Below, one piece after another: positions 6,309 through 14,053 of a stretch of 26,569 nucleotides of DNA. The stretch is from a virus. Under the pieces are notes generated by a model. That model made no database searches. It was not told where the DNA came from and saw nothing but the letters and a program-made list of their open reading frames with translations. The DNA lies in IMG/VR virus record IMGVR_UViG_3300025099_000112, positions 1-26,569 of that record; one strand, written 5' to 3'. The first letter of the stretch is position 1; each line of letters begins with the position of its first letter. The position numbers and the translations under genes are program-made.

Positions 6309-6331
6309 AAAAAGGGGGTGTTGCCACCCCC
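6309..6331 (-). terminator. GCAA-tetraloop hairpin with T-run (copy 1), likely terminator
   Basis: On the minus strand gggggtg (6331..6325), loop gcaa, caccccc (6320..6314), then TTTTT. It lies 8 bases after the stop of the 81-residue gene. The stem-loop recurs at 6601..6618 and 19716..19733 with compensating base changes in the stem and the same GCAA loop and upstream CAACC/ACAAC context; only this copy has a T-run. Confidence 0.75.
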
Positions 6332-6339
6332 GGTTGTTT

Positions 6340-6585
6340 TTACTTTTCTTTTTTCCAAACTCTTATGTGAGATTGTTCTTGATATTCATTCCAAAACATT
6401 TTTTTAACTCTTGTTAAGTGTCCGTTTAATAAACACTCTGTTTTGCCATCTATTAACATTTCGTAATTCCAATCAATAATTTCGTTGTACTTATTTGTAG
6501 GTTTTGTGATAATATCTTTACCGGTCAATTTTACAAGTTCTCCTTTTAAACCTGAATAAGTTTCTGTTAATACTACTTTTCTCAT
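6340..6585 (-). CDS. Unknown 81-residue protein of the accessory block
   Basis: 81 residues starting MRKVVLTETYSGLKGELVKL. The beginning looks like a small beta-barrel (strands around VVLTETYSGLKGELVKLTG and a later YEMLIDGKTECLLNGHL), followed by a basic and aromatic end (RVKKMFWNEYQEQSH, WKKEK). No family recognised and no catalytic motif visible. The gene is second in the unit after promoter 6943..6980, and its start lies 15 bases after a GCAA hairpin. Hairpins on both sides of it suggest separate RNA processing or tuned expression. Confidence 0.68.
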   Translation of the reverse strand: MRKVVLTETYSGLKGELVKLTGKDIITKPTNKYNEIIDWNYEMLIDGKTECLLNGHLTRVKKMFWNEYQEQSHIRVWKKEK

Positions 6586-6600
6586 AATCTTGTTTTTAAT

Positions 6601-6618
6601 GGGGGCGTTGCCGCCCCC
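6601..6618 (-). promoter_or_regulatory. GCAA-tetraloop RNA hairpin (copy 2), no T-run
   Basis: Minus strand: gggggcg, loop gcaa, cgccccc, then ATTAAAAACAAG, so it is not a normal terminator. It sits 8 bases after the stop of the 95-residue gene and about 15 bases before the start of the 81-residue gene, the same spacing to the next start as copy 3 at 19716..19733. Possible roles are protection of the upstream 3' end, a processing site, or control of the next start codon. Confidence 0.65.
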
Positions 6619-6626
6619 TGTTGTTT

Positions 6627-6914
6627 TTATTTTATTATATCGCTGTTGTTATGTGCGTCAATTATTTCTTTTTTCATAAACTTTCCTGTAGTTTGAAATA
6701 TTTCTTCAACATCATTTCCCCAATGGTCTTTAACAATTTTGTATCCTATTAACTTCATTTCATTAATATGTGTTCCAACAAATTGTCCTATTTGAAACCA
6801 GAAATCTTTTGGTGATAATCTATCGGTTAGTAGAATTTGGTTTGGGTTTTGTCTTGACTTAACTGACCAAATGTAATATTTGTGTGGGTTTTTAAGTGTG
6901 TAATTAGTTTCCAT
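6627..6914 (-). CDS. Unknown 95-residue protein, first gene of the accessory block
   Basis: 95 residues, start METNYTLKNPHKYYIWSVKS, with several aromatic residues and a mixed alpha/beta look (DRLSPKDFWFQIGQFVGTHI, KLIGYKIVKDHWGNDVEEIF). No family, signal peptide or membrane segment is recognised. It is the first gene after the promoter element 6943..6980, which is almost identical to the one driving the replication operon, so early and strong expression is likely. A role against host functions is conceivable but unsupported by motifs. Confidence 0.68.
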   Translation of the reverse strand: METNYTLKNPHKYYIWSVKSRQNPNQILLTDRLSPKDFWFQIGQFVGTHINEMKLIGYKIVKDHWGNDVEEIFQTTGKFMKKEIIDAHNNSDIIK

Positions 6915-6942
6915 TGTGTTATTGTTTTATGTTTATGATGTA

Positions 6943-6980
6943 AATATATAATTTATTTTAGAATATAAAAAATATTTTAC
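6943..6980 (-). promoter_or_regulatory. Promoter element of the accessory block (copy A)
   Basis: The 38 bases 6943..6980 match 19986..20023 at 35 positions: 18 identical bases, 6 variable (3 shared), then 14 identical. On the minus strand the start-proximal side contains TATATTTA, close to the Bacteroidota -7 box TAnnTTTG. Both copies begin about 30 bases upstream of a start codon and follow an intrinsic terminator. Confidence 0.72.
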
Positions 6981-6998
6981 ATTTATTTTCTTAAACCC

Positions 6999-7027
6999 AA
7001 AAAGGGCAGTCGATATGACCACCCTTT
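6999..7027 (-). terminator. Intrinsic terminator after the major capsid gene
   Basis: On the minus strand aaagggtggtc (7027..7017) pairs with gactgcccttt (7011..7001) around a 5-base loop, with two wobble pairs, followed by TTTTT. It lies 24 bases after the capsid stop and separates head transcription from the accessory promoter. Confidence 0.83.
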
Positions 7028-7050
7028 CAAGTTCAAAATTAATCGTTAGA

Positions 7051-8265
7051 TTAAGGTGTTTCAAGTGCCGCTTTAGCAGTTGAGAACGTACCTTGTACGA
7101 TTGCATTAGGGGCATAATTACTCAAAGCCACCCGTTCTTGGGCTTTTACGGTCACAAACCCATCTCTGAAGTTGGTAGAATCTTCCCTTGAAAATTCGAT
7201 TCCAAGTCCATCACGAACCCAAAGTTGCGTTGCTTGTGCCAAGTTACCAACAAGGAATTTTCCGGCAGTCACGGCGGTGTTCAATGTAATTGGAACGCCA
7301 TTGATTGCAGGTTGAATACCTTGAACGATTTGATTTTTCAAATATTCGTTGGCAGTAGATTTCAATAATACTATTTTATGGAAATCAGTAGGATTCAAAA
7401 GAATCGTGTCGGCTTGATAGTTAGCAAGTGCCAATTGATTCAATGATGCAATAAGAACATCAAATTCATTAGCTGACTCAACCGCATCATCAAACGCCCC
7501 ACCTGAAGTGACAAAAGCCGCACCATCGGTGAAAAGACCATCAAGGTTTGGTGAAGAACCATCTCCGTTAAGGATTTCAGTATCCTCAACAGACAACACT
7601 TTTCCGGGTACTCTTGCCGATAAGTAAGAAGATAATCCGGGAGTATCATTAAGCATTTCCTCAGTTATTCTCATAAATGTCCCGATTTTCTCAACATTTA
7701 CGCTTGTTGCGGTAATGTCAAAGTCAGAGGCACCAAGAGTTGAACCTTGAGCAGTTGCTGCGGCACCATCATCATAAGCAGATTCTTTAGGGAATCTAAT
7801 TGTCTGGGAATCGGTGTTTCCGATAGGCAAAAGAGTTCTTACGTGAACGCTTCTTGAAGGGTCGAATTTGAAGTCTGTGATTACAGTTTCTCCGGCAACA
7901 ACTCCCGTGTAGGCATTCGCCATTGTCATATCACCCGCCTTGATTTCAAATCTTGCGGCGTTGGTGTTCCCTTTTACAAGTGCCTCGATTGCACCATCTT
8001 TGATGGCGGCTTCGATTTGACCTTTAAAGGTTTTTGTGTTTACTCCTGAAAGCGTTTTTTTGCTTTCCATTTCGATGGCATCCATTCGCTTTGTAGCGGC
8101 TTCCATCTTGTCATTATAGTCGTTAGTCAAATTAGTGATCTCGCTTTTAAGACTTGATTCAACTTCACCTTTTGCGTTTTCTTGCGCTTGGTTGAAAGCC
8201 TTTTCAATCTTAGAATCTACGATGTCACCGATTTGGTCTAACTGATTTTTTACTTCCTCGTTCAT
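7051..8265 (-). CDS. Major capsid protein, HK97 fold
   Basis: 404 residues. The first 100 or so are strongly helical and charged (QLDQIGDIVDSKIEKAFNQA, MEAATKRMDAIEMESKK), the delta/scaffold domain removed by the prohead protease in this family. The rest follows the HK97 gp5 pattern (PF05065): RTLLPIGNTDSQTIRFPKE, VEKIGTFMRITEEMLNDTPG, a short D-T-E-I-L-N-G-D-G stretch, LNPTDFHKIVLLKSTANEYL, and the C-terminal VWVRDGLG-like and RDGFVTVKAQERVALSNYAP segments. The adjacent upstream gene is the protease, 4 bases away. Cleavage near residues 95 to 110 is expected but the exact site is not visible. Confidence 0.93.
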   Translation of the reverse strand: MNEEVKNQLDQIGDIVDSKIEKAFNQAQENAKGEVESSLKSEITNLTNDYNDKMEAATKRMDAIEMESKKTLSGVNTKTFKGQIEAAIKDGAIEALVKGNTNAARFEIKAGDMTMANAYTGVVAGETVITDFKFDPSRSVHVRTLLPIGNTDSQTIRFPKESAYDDGAAATAQGSTLGASDFDITATSVNVEKIGTFMRITEEMLNDTPGLSSYLSARVPGKVLSVEDTEILNGDGSSPNLDGLFTDGAAFVTSGGAFDDAVESANEFDVLIASLNQLALANYQADTILLNPTDFHKIVLLKSTANEYLKNQIVQGIQPAINGVPITLNTAVTAGKFLVGNLAQATQLWVRDGLGIEFSREDSTNFRDGFVTVKAQERVALSNYAPNAIVQGTFSTAKAALETP

Positions 8266-8269
8266 TTTA

Positions 8270-8962
8270 TTATTTTTTAAGGATGTTAAACAAATAGTTA
8301 AATTCTTCAGTTGAATCTCCTTTCACGATTTCCGGCTTCGTAACCTCAATATCAGTTGGCGAAGTGGTCATATTCATAAAAATAGATTTCAATTTTAATA
8401 TTTCCGCCTCAAGAGTATATCCAAGTTCATCGGATATATTCCCTTTGCGGACTAATCTTGCGATATTATCATATCGCTTAATTACTTTATTTGGGTCAAC
8501 GTTGCCCTTGACATCCAAAATCATTGCTTGGTCATTAGCGGCAAGTGTAACGGCAGAAACCTCATAGAGTTTCACCTCATTAATCTCACGCCTACCATTC
8601 ACCATTTCTTTTTGGATGGGTAGAATCCCGACACTATTTTCGGTAATCACCCCGGCTTTGATTAGTTCAATGACATCCATTCCTAATTGGGTTTTGGCAA
8701 TCTCGGCTTCAAAGACAAGACCTTTCTCGTCCTCAACCAAGTTGACCATCTTGCCGATAGGTTTATCCATATCGTGTTGGTAAAGGTACTTGACCCTTCT
8801 ACCGTTTTCGGCAATGGTTTTCTTGTATGCCCCGGATTTAATTATATCATTATCCGAATCAACGTTGTTGAACACCGAGGCGTAACCTTTTACGATTCCC
8901 GCTTTTTCATCGGCATCAATTATCTCCCCCATTGGGGACTGCTTAAATATAATATTGTTCAT
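8270..8962 (-). CDS. HK97-family prohead protease
   Basis: 230 residues. Visible family features (PF04586): GIVKGYASVFNNVDSDND, then GAYKKTI, YLYQHDMDKPIGK with catalytic His63, VITENSVGI with the likely nucleophile Ser110, and LYEVSAVTLAAN (Glu134 to Ser136 region). The enzyme cleaves the capsid delta domain during prohead maturation. The C-terminal 60 residues are outside the core and may be a self-cleaved tail. It is co-transcribed with MuF upstream and capsid downstream. Confidence 0.92.
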   Translation of the reverse strand: MNNIIFKQSPMGEIIDADEKAGIVKGYASVFNNVDSDNDIIKSGAYKKTIAENGRRVKYLYQHDMDKPIGKMVNLVEDEKGLVFEAEIAKTQLGMDVIELIKAGVITENSVGILPIQKEMVNGRREINEVKLYEVSAVTLAANDQAMILDVKGNVDPNKVIKRYDNIARLVRKGNISDELGYTLEAEILKLKSIFMNMTTSPTDIEVTKPEIVKGDSTEEFNYLFNILKK

Positions 8963-8974
8963 ATTGCAAAGATA

Positions 8975-9826
8975 TTAAATTTCATCAATAACATTTTGTG
9001 CCACCATTTCACCGGCTAATCCAAACGCTAAACCTTCAAGTTGTGTTGTGGGTTGTGCATCCGGTTTTGGTAAGTGTGCAACCGCACACCGGCAGTTCAC
9101 AACATTTGCCGCCCTTCCTCTTGGGTCACCCGGCATCATTAACAGTTCGCCACCTACATTGAATGGTTTGTCCATATCTACCACTTGACCGTTAGTCATT
9201 CGATGGGCATCCCTTTCACGACCGTCAACGGAAGTCAACCATTCTTTTTGCAAACCACTTGCGCCAAACATATCAAGAGCAGACCTTTCGGCACCAAGAT
9301 TTGCGGCATAAGTTGCTTCAGTTCTCACAATTCTTTCCGCTTGGTATGCGGACAACTTATTAAACCTTGAACGTAAAATGCGACCCCTCTGGTCAGCACC
9401 TAATGCCATAAACTCCGGGTCTTGCATAAATCGTTGTAAGTTTTTTATCACCTCCGCCTTAGCGGTGCCTTGTAATAAAACAATCCTTTGCCCGGCAACC
9501 TTTCGACCCGCTTCGGCAAACCCCTCGCTCCATACATCATCAAACCCGGAAACATCTTGTCGTTTGGATATTAGGCGGTCATAAGTCTTGGCGTACCACT
9601 TAGCAAATCGTAACCCGATATTGGAATAAAGTCCAACGTAAAGGTTTTCAAGTTCGTTTGACTTGAATAAATTATTGCCACCTCTTGGATTGTTGTCCAA
9701 TAGAAAACCATCAATGGCGGTTTTGTACTGTTCATTGTAATATCGTTTGAATTTCGCAACCTCGGCTTTTTCTCCAATGTCGAGTTGTTGGGAAAATTCG
9801 TTTCTCCAAGTTTCCCTTTCGAACAT
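8975..9826 (-). CDS. MuF-like minor head protein (SPP1 gp7 family)
   Basis: 283 residues. The C-terminal MuF domain (PF04233) runs about residues 150 to 250: AERIVRTEATYAANLGAERS, WLTSVDGRERDAHRMTNGQV, PFNVGGELLMMPGDPRG and the final ANVVNCRCAVAH with the paired cysteines at 245 and 247. The N-terminal half is helical and variable, as usual. MuF proteins bind the portal and are packaged in small numbers; some are injected. The gene starts 2 bases after the portal stop, the usual pairing. No extra toxin or effector domain is seen. Confidence 0.9.
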   Translation of the reverse strand: MFERETWRNEFSQQLDIGEKAEVAKFKRYYNEQYKTAIDGFLLDNNPRGGNNLFKSNELENLYVGLYSNIGLRFAKWYAKTYDRLISKRQDVSGFDDVWSEGFAEAGRKVAGQRIVLLQGTAKAEVIKNLQRFMQDPEFMALGADQRGRILRSRFNKLSAYQAERIVRTEATYAANLGAERSALDMFGASGLQKEWLTSVDGRERDAHRMTNGQVVDMDKPFNVGGELLMMPGDPRGRAANVVNCRCAVAHLPKPDAQPTTQLEGLAFGLAGEMVAQNVIDEI

Positions 9827-9828
9827 AT

Positions 9829-12129
9829 TTAGTCGTTTTCAGAAATACGCTTTGCCCAAGATACCATCGCCGCACCGCCCCAAAGGTTATAAGCCACATA
9901 TCCACGGTCTTTCCACGGCTCATCTTTATATTGTGGGTCAATCTTTGCGTTGTCTTTGTGTCTTGCTAAAAAGGAGTTGACACGCCTTACGGTGTCCAAT
10001 GATAATGCCTCACGACTTGCAAGTTGATTGGCTCTCTCCCAACCGACTCTTGTTCCGCCTTTTACAACATCCCGACCATATTTCTCACGCCATTCCAACA
10101 TTCGCTTGGCGTTGTTGGTTGCGCCTTGCGGGTAGTCAGAATAAGTTTCTGCCTTTTGGCTTTTTTTGTCTGATGACAATGGGTGTTCCTCCGGTAACAA
10201 ATCGGTGTCGTATGCCCTTCTTTTGAATTTACCAGTTCTTAGTGCATAAAGTAACCCGTTAACCCTACCTAATGCCCATTGATCTTCGCTCGATACATTT
10301 GGTCTTACGGATGATGGGTTTGTGCGATATGCGCCGATCCCCCTTACAAATGACCTTGCCAACATTGAATAAGTTGCTCTTTTTGCCGGGTTGTCACCAT
10401 ATTCCTCATTATGGTCTTTTACTTTATTACGCAACGCCGTTTCCATCGCCCCACGGATTTGTGGTGCTTTTTGGATAATTTCTTCTTCGTTGATTGTATC
10501 GGTATCTTCATCATCATCATATCGACTATCAAGTTCGAAATTGTATTCAAAAGAATCGGCATCCATTTCGCCGTAAAATTCATCAAGGCGATTGTCTTTT
10601 GCCGCCTCATATTCCTCGTGGGTTTCAAATGGCATATATATAGTATAACCATCATAAATATGGGAATGATAACCATCCCCACCCATTTCTCTTGCTCTAC
10701 TTTGTGCCTCACTTATTGTTGTAAATACATCATTCATCCCCGGCACTTGTCTTTTCTCTGCCGGTTCAATTTCTATTGGTTCGGGTGTCATATCGGGCAT
10801 ATCTGAATCACCAAGTGGCAAAAGATTAGCCGGGATATAATATTCATCCATTCTTTCGTTCTCCTCATCCTTACCGTAAGACATTGCCGCACGTTTCTCG
10901 TTTGGTGTAAGCCACCACGCTTGGGACATCTGAGCGACAACCTTGTCGGTTTCCTCTTGCAGTTCCGGGATGGTAGTATAATCAAAATCAATAAACACCT
11001 TTTCGCCATACTTGGGTGCTAACCAACGATTCAGTTCATCCCTTATTTTCATAAGTTCGGGGATCACCGCATTGGTGTATAGCATTTTTCGTGCCTCTTT
11101 TATATTGTTGTACGTTGCCGATTCAACATTGTTAAGCAGCACCGCCGGGACATTGTAAACGTTGCAAAGGTCTTTGATGGTGCCATTGTATTGTTCGATA
11201 AGGGAAAGGTCGGCGGCATTCAGTCCAAAATTAACCCACGACAATTTTTTAGGGGTAATGATAACATCCCCGGCATTGCCTGAACCTTGGTATTGTTGTC
11301 TGAATTTTTCCTTGAGTTGTTTGGCTTGTACTTCATTCAAATCCCCTTCCTCGGACATTAAAACACCCCTTGCCGTTTGGTTTTGTAAATATTTGACCCC
11401 GGTGGTAAGTGCCTCATTGTTGGCATCCATTGAACGGAGTCCGGCTCGTAGTGGTGACATACCATAAAGGTTTTGCCCTGACCCATCGAAATAAGGATTG
11501 AAATCTTTGATATGACAAACATCATCGGCATCGATTTGAAACGTTCCATTATATTCCAAGGTATAATGGTCAACCGGTTTCATAAAGCCACCGGAATGGA
11601 TTTCCATCGCTTGACTTGGTAGAACATAAAGTTCGCCATACTTGGATTGGTTTGCACCCCTCTCCGGTGTGATTCCGTAGATGTAACGGTTTCCGGTTAG
11701 CTTACCAAACGCAATTACCTCACTTAAAAATGATGCGTAAGATTGTGCCGGGTTTGGTCGGTTCAATAGTTCGTGGATTTCAGTTCCCTCTAATTCGACC
11801 ATTGAATTTTTTAAAATAACTTGTGCCTTATGGGTTGCATTGGCATCGAATCCGTTTGATGTTAGTGCCTTATATCTTTTTAGTGAGTTTTCACTTTTGA
11901 CCTCATAAACTTGGAACGGAACCGTTGACGCAGCCTTTGTTATAAGATTGACAATCGAATAAACGGTCGAGTTGAAACGATACCCTTTATTAATATACGA
12001 ATCATCATTCTCTGCGCTTGTAATGATTGTATCGCCTAAAAAGTTGTAAATCGCCCGATTAAATTGTGAACTTGTGGCTTGACTGTTTTTAGTCATTAGC
12101 CTTTTGAAATTATCGAATATTGATGCCAT
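9829..12129 (-). CDS. Portal protein with a long multi-domain C-terminal extension
   Basis: 766 residues, against about 400 to 450 for ordinary HK97-type portals (PF04860). Residues 1 to about 440 are portal: STVYSIVNLITKAASTVPFQ, HELLNRPNPAQSY, GNRYIYGI, HIKDFNPYFDGSGQNLYGMS, and NVYNVPAVLLNNVESATYNN. Beyond it are three unrelated-looking parts: 463 to 511 (TTISEAQSRAREMGGDGYHS, YMPFETHEEY), an acidic linker (DDDEDTDTINEEE, 538 to 550), 556 to 652 (YSMLARSFVRGIGAYRTNPS, WALGRVNGLLYALRTGKFKR, DTDLLPEEHPLSS) and 665 to 760 (NNAKRMLEWREKYG, GTRVGWERANQLA, GYVAYNLWGGAAMVSWAKRI). I have seen similar segments attached to phage head proteins, but their function is unknown to me. The single frame is uninterrupted. 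Confidence 0.92.
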   Translation of the reverse strand: MASIFDNFKRLMTKNSQATSSQFNRAIYNFLGDTIITSAENDDSYINKGYRFNSTVYSIVNLITKAASTVPFQVYEVKSENSLKRYKALTSNGFDANATHKAQVILKNSMVELEGTEIHELLNRPNPAQSYASFLSEVIAFGKLTGNRYIYGITPERGANQSKYGELYVLPSQAMEIHSGGFMKPVDHYTLEYNGTFQIDADDVCHIKDFNPYFDGSGQNLYGMSPLRAGLRSMDANNEALTTGVKYLQNQTARGVLMSEEGDLNEVQAKQLKEKFRQQYQGSGNAGDVIITPKKLSWVNFGLNAADLSLIEQYNGTIKDLCNVYNVPAVLLNNVESATYNNIKEARKMLYTNAVIPELMKIRDELNRWLAPKYGEKVFIDFDYTTIPELQEETDKVVAQMSQAWWLTPNEKRAAMSYGKDEENERMDEYYIPANLLPLGDSDMPDMTPEPIEIEPAEKRQVPGMNDVFTTISEAQSRAREMGGDGYHSHIYDGYTIYMPFETHEEYEAAKDNRLDEFYGEMDADSFEYNFELDSRYDDDEDTDTINEEEIIQKAPQIRGAMETALRNKVKDHNEEYGDNPAKRATYSMLARSFVRGIGAYRTNPSSVRPNVSSEDQWALGRVNGLLYALRTGKFKRRAYDTDLLPEEHPLSSDKKSQKAETYSDYPQGATNNAKRMLEWREKYGRDVVKGGTRVGWERANQLASREALSLDTVRRVNSFLARHKDNAKIDPQYKDEPWKDRGYVAYNLWGGAAMVSWAKRISEND

Positions 12130-12158
12130 TAAAGTCTATATTTTTACAAAAATAATAA

Positions 12159-13355
12159 TTAAATAACAAAGAAGTCATTTCGCTTGGAGTATTGCGAATA
12201 AACTCCGTATCGAAGGCAGTCCATTTGGTGGTTCAACCGGTCTTGTGGCTTGTTTATGATTGTGCCATCTTTTAACTGTTCCCAATAGTATCCATTGTAC
12301 TCCTTAAATATATTTTTTGATTCTTGGCTTACGATGACATCGTATTCCTTGAGTAATGAAATCCCGGCGGTGATTGACCCTTGACCTTTGATTGCCGGTT
12401 TGCATAATAATCCCGCCCTTCGGAGTTCCTCACCGGACTTGGGTTCGGCACTATCATAAAACGTTAATACTTGATCATATCCATTTGCCTTGAAATATTC
12501 AGCGATGTCACCGTTGGTCATTCCGGTGTTGTATAATATTTCGTGAACATATAATTTATCTGATTTTCGGAAAATTATTGATGCCGCTGAGGGATCGTTG
12601 CTAAATCCAAAATCTAATCCAATTACCGCCTCGGTATGCAAATCAAATTCCGGGAAATCTTTGTGGGGAATAAAGTTCCAATTATTGAATATCTGCCGGG
12701 CGGAAAAGACTGCCTTTTGACCTTCACCAAACACCCTCCAATAATCCGGATCACGCTCACGCATCCTTTCAATCTCATAAATAAGATCATCGGACAAAAA
12801 CATATTGTCTTTGTAGGTTGTAATCCAAGTATCACAATCCTCCCTTGGGATGATGTCATCATATATCCAATGCACCGGGTCGGATGGATTGAAGTCCATA
12901 ATGATGTTGTCTGTGGTACGCATATTGATTTGTCGGAAGTCCTCGAGTAATAATTCGTTTGCCTCATTCAACACGGCGATGTTTCTTTTTCTTCCTCTGA
13001 TTTTCTGTGGCTCATCTACCGATAAAAACTCCACAAGGTGTTTACCATACCTAAAAGTGTTCTCCGCTTTATTATGATTTCCATCGAAATACATCCCGGT
13101 CTGTTCTAATATAGAAATAAAGTCCCTTTGAATAGAGCCTTTTAAAGCCGGTAATGTTTTTCTGATAAGGGAAATGGTCAATGGTTCTTTTGCAGTCGTT
13201 AGAATGTACGCCACATACTGACATATAGCGTATGTCTTTCCTGACCTTGTGCCACCCTGTAAAACATTAAATCTTTTATTTGAATTTATTAAATCGTAGA
13301 ATTGTCGATTGCACTTTTGTTCTACGACTCCGATTCCTTTTTTGCCGGTTTCCAT
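12159..13355 (-). CDS. terL: Terminase large subunit
   Basis: 398 residues with intact ATPase and nuclease parts. Walker A is QGGTRSGKT (33 to 41), Walker B with the catalytic Glu is IAVLNEANEL (Glu131). The RNase H-like nuclease carries Asp248 in GLDFGFSNDP, Asp301 in FYDSAEPKSGEE and Asp379 in LNHQMDCLRY, the expected acidic triad. The overall form fits the SPP1 G2P / Terminase_3 class (PF04466). It pumps DNA into the prohead and cuts it. Its start overlaps the TerS gene by 34 bases. The SPP1-like class suggests headful packaging, but sequence alone cannot prove it. Confidence 0.94.
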   Translation of the reverse strand: METGKKGIGVVEQKCNRQFYDLINSNKRFNVLQGGTRSGKTYAICQYVAYILTTAKEPLTISLIRKTLPALKGSIQRDFISILEQTGMYFDGNHNKAENTFRYGKHLVEFLSVDEPQKIRGRKRNIAVLNEANELLLEDFRQINMRTTDNIIMDFNPSDPVHWIYDDIIPREDCDTWITTYKDNMFLSDDLIYEIERMRERDPDYWRVFGEGQKAVFSARQIFNNWNFIPHKDFPEFDLHTEAVIGLDFGFSNDPSAASIIFRKSDKLYVHEILYNTGMTNGDIAEYFKANGYDQVLTFYDSAEPKSGEELRRAGLLCKPAIKGQGSITAGISLLKEYDVIVSQESKNIFKEYNGYYWEQLKDGTIINKPQDRLNHQMDCLRYGVYSQYSKRNDFFVI

Positions 13356-13690
13356 TCAATTAGTGTTGACTTGATTCCGCCATCGTGTTTAATTTCTTGC
13401 CTTGTTCCATTTAATCTATGAGCCTCGTGTTCCTCAGAAATCATTTTCATCGCCGCAATTTGTAGTGATGGCGTTTCCGAATCAATCCAATTGGAAAGCA
13501 TTTTAGTTTTTTTAGAAACCCTCATTTCCTCAACCGCCTTTTTTATAGTGTCCGATTGGTTCAATTCAAGATCATAAAAAGTAGTTTTACCACAAGGTAA
13601 AAATGCCACGATATGCTCCATAAACATAAGTTTATGTTTTTCGATAGCAATCAACGCCTTTTTTTCAAGTTCTTTTTTATCGTATGCCAT
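13322..13690 (-). CDS. Terminase small subunit (probable)
   Basis: 122 residues. The N-terminal half reads as a DNA-binding helix-turn-helix region (KALIAIEKHKLMFMEHIVAF, then CGKTTFYDLELNQSDTIKKA), followed by a helical middle (WIDSETPSLQIAAMKMISEE) and a polar tail. This plan (HTH, then oligomerisation helices, then a short peptide) and the overlap with terL identify it as TerS. It would recognise the packaging site and recruit TerL. The start overlaps the stop of the next upstream gene by one base (TAATG). Confidence 0.8.
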   Translation of the reverse strand: MAYDKKELEKKALIAIEKHKLMFMEHIVAFLPCGKTTFYDLELNQSDTIKKAVEEMRVSKKTKMLSNWIDSETPSLQIAAMKMISEEHEAHRLNGTRQEIKHDGGIKSTLIEWKPAKKESES

Positions 13691-13851
13691 TATTTATCAA
13701 TGTACCAATTAATGTTGAATCCAAATATTCCAATGAACACTTGGATGGTGTGTTTAAAATCTTTTTCCTCATCGATTCCTAAAAGGTCATCATTAGAATA
13801 ATTAAAACCAACCGTAAGTCCATAAAGGGTAAAAAATTCAATTTCAAACAT
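13690..13851 (-). CDS. Small aromatic-rich unknown protein
   Basis: 53 residues from ATG 13851, MFEIEFFTLYGLTVGFNYSN, ending FIGIFGFNINWYIDK. Starting further upstream at 13902 would overlap the preceding gene by 59 bases, so the internal ATG is preferred. Two hydrophobic beta-like stretches surround a charged centre (DDLLGIDEEKDFKH). Similar small proteins, with an FFT-x-YG start and an I-F-G-F end, occur upstream of terminase genes in flavobacterial phages as far as I recall. Function unknown. Confidence 0.62.
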   Translation of the reverse strand: MFEIEFFTLYGLTVGFNYSNDDLLGIDEEKDFKHTIQVFIGIFGFNINWYIDK

Positions 13852-14053
13852 CTTTAAATTTTTTGTAAAGGTAAATATAAAATTCTTTCCACTTGGTGTC
13901 ATATTCTTTTTTGGAATATGTTTTGCCGGATGTTTTAGGGTTGCCGTTTATCTCATAGACTAAAATAAATTCCTTGCCTTGGGGTTTTGGATAACATCGT
14001 ATGGAATTGTTTTCGCACCATCGAAAAGCATCAAAATACTCATTTAGATTCAT
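13844..14053 (-). CDS. Unknown 69-residue protein
   Basis: 69 residues, start MNLNEYFDAFRWCENNSIRC, with a basic, Lys- and Tyr-rich second half (SGKTYSKKEYDTKWKEFYIY, LYKKFKDV). No family recognised. It shares its first base with the last base of the primase-helicase gene (14053) and overlaps the next gene by 8 bases, so it belongs to the replication operon. The composition would suit a small nucleic-acid-binding or replication accessory protein, but nothing specific is visible. Confidence 0.65.
   Translation of the reverse strand: MNLNEYFDAFRWCENNSIRCYPKPQGKEFILVYEINGNPKTSGKTYSKKEYDTKWKEFYIYLYKKFKDV

Noticed and set aside
6933-7115. A 60-codon minus-strand frame across the end of the capsid gene.
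   Set aside because: It overlaps the capsid C-terminus in another frame and runs through the terminator and the promoter element.
10411-10806. Plus-strand and alternative minus-strand frames of 97 to 131 codons inside the portal gene.
   Set aside because: They fall within the acidic extension of the portal, whose codons give hydrophobic or basic shadow frames; no neighbours on the plus strand.
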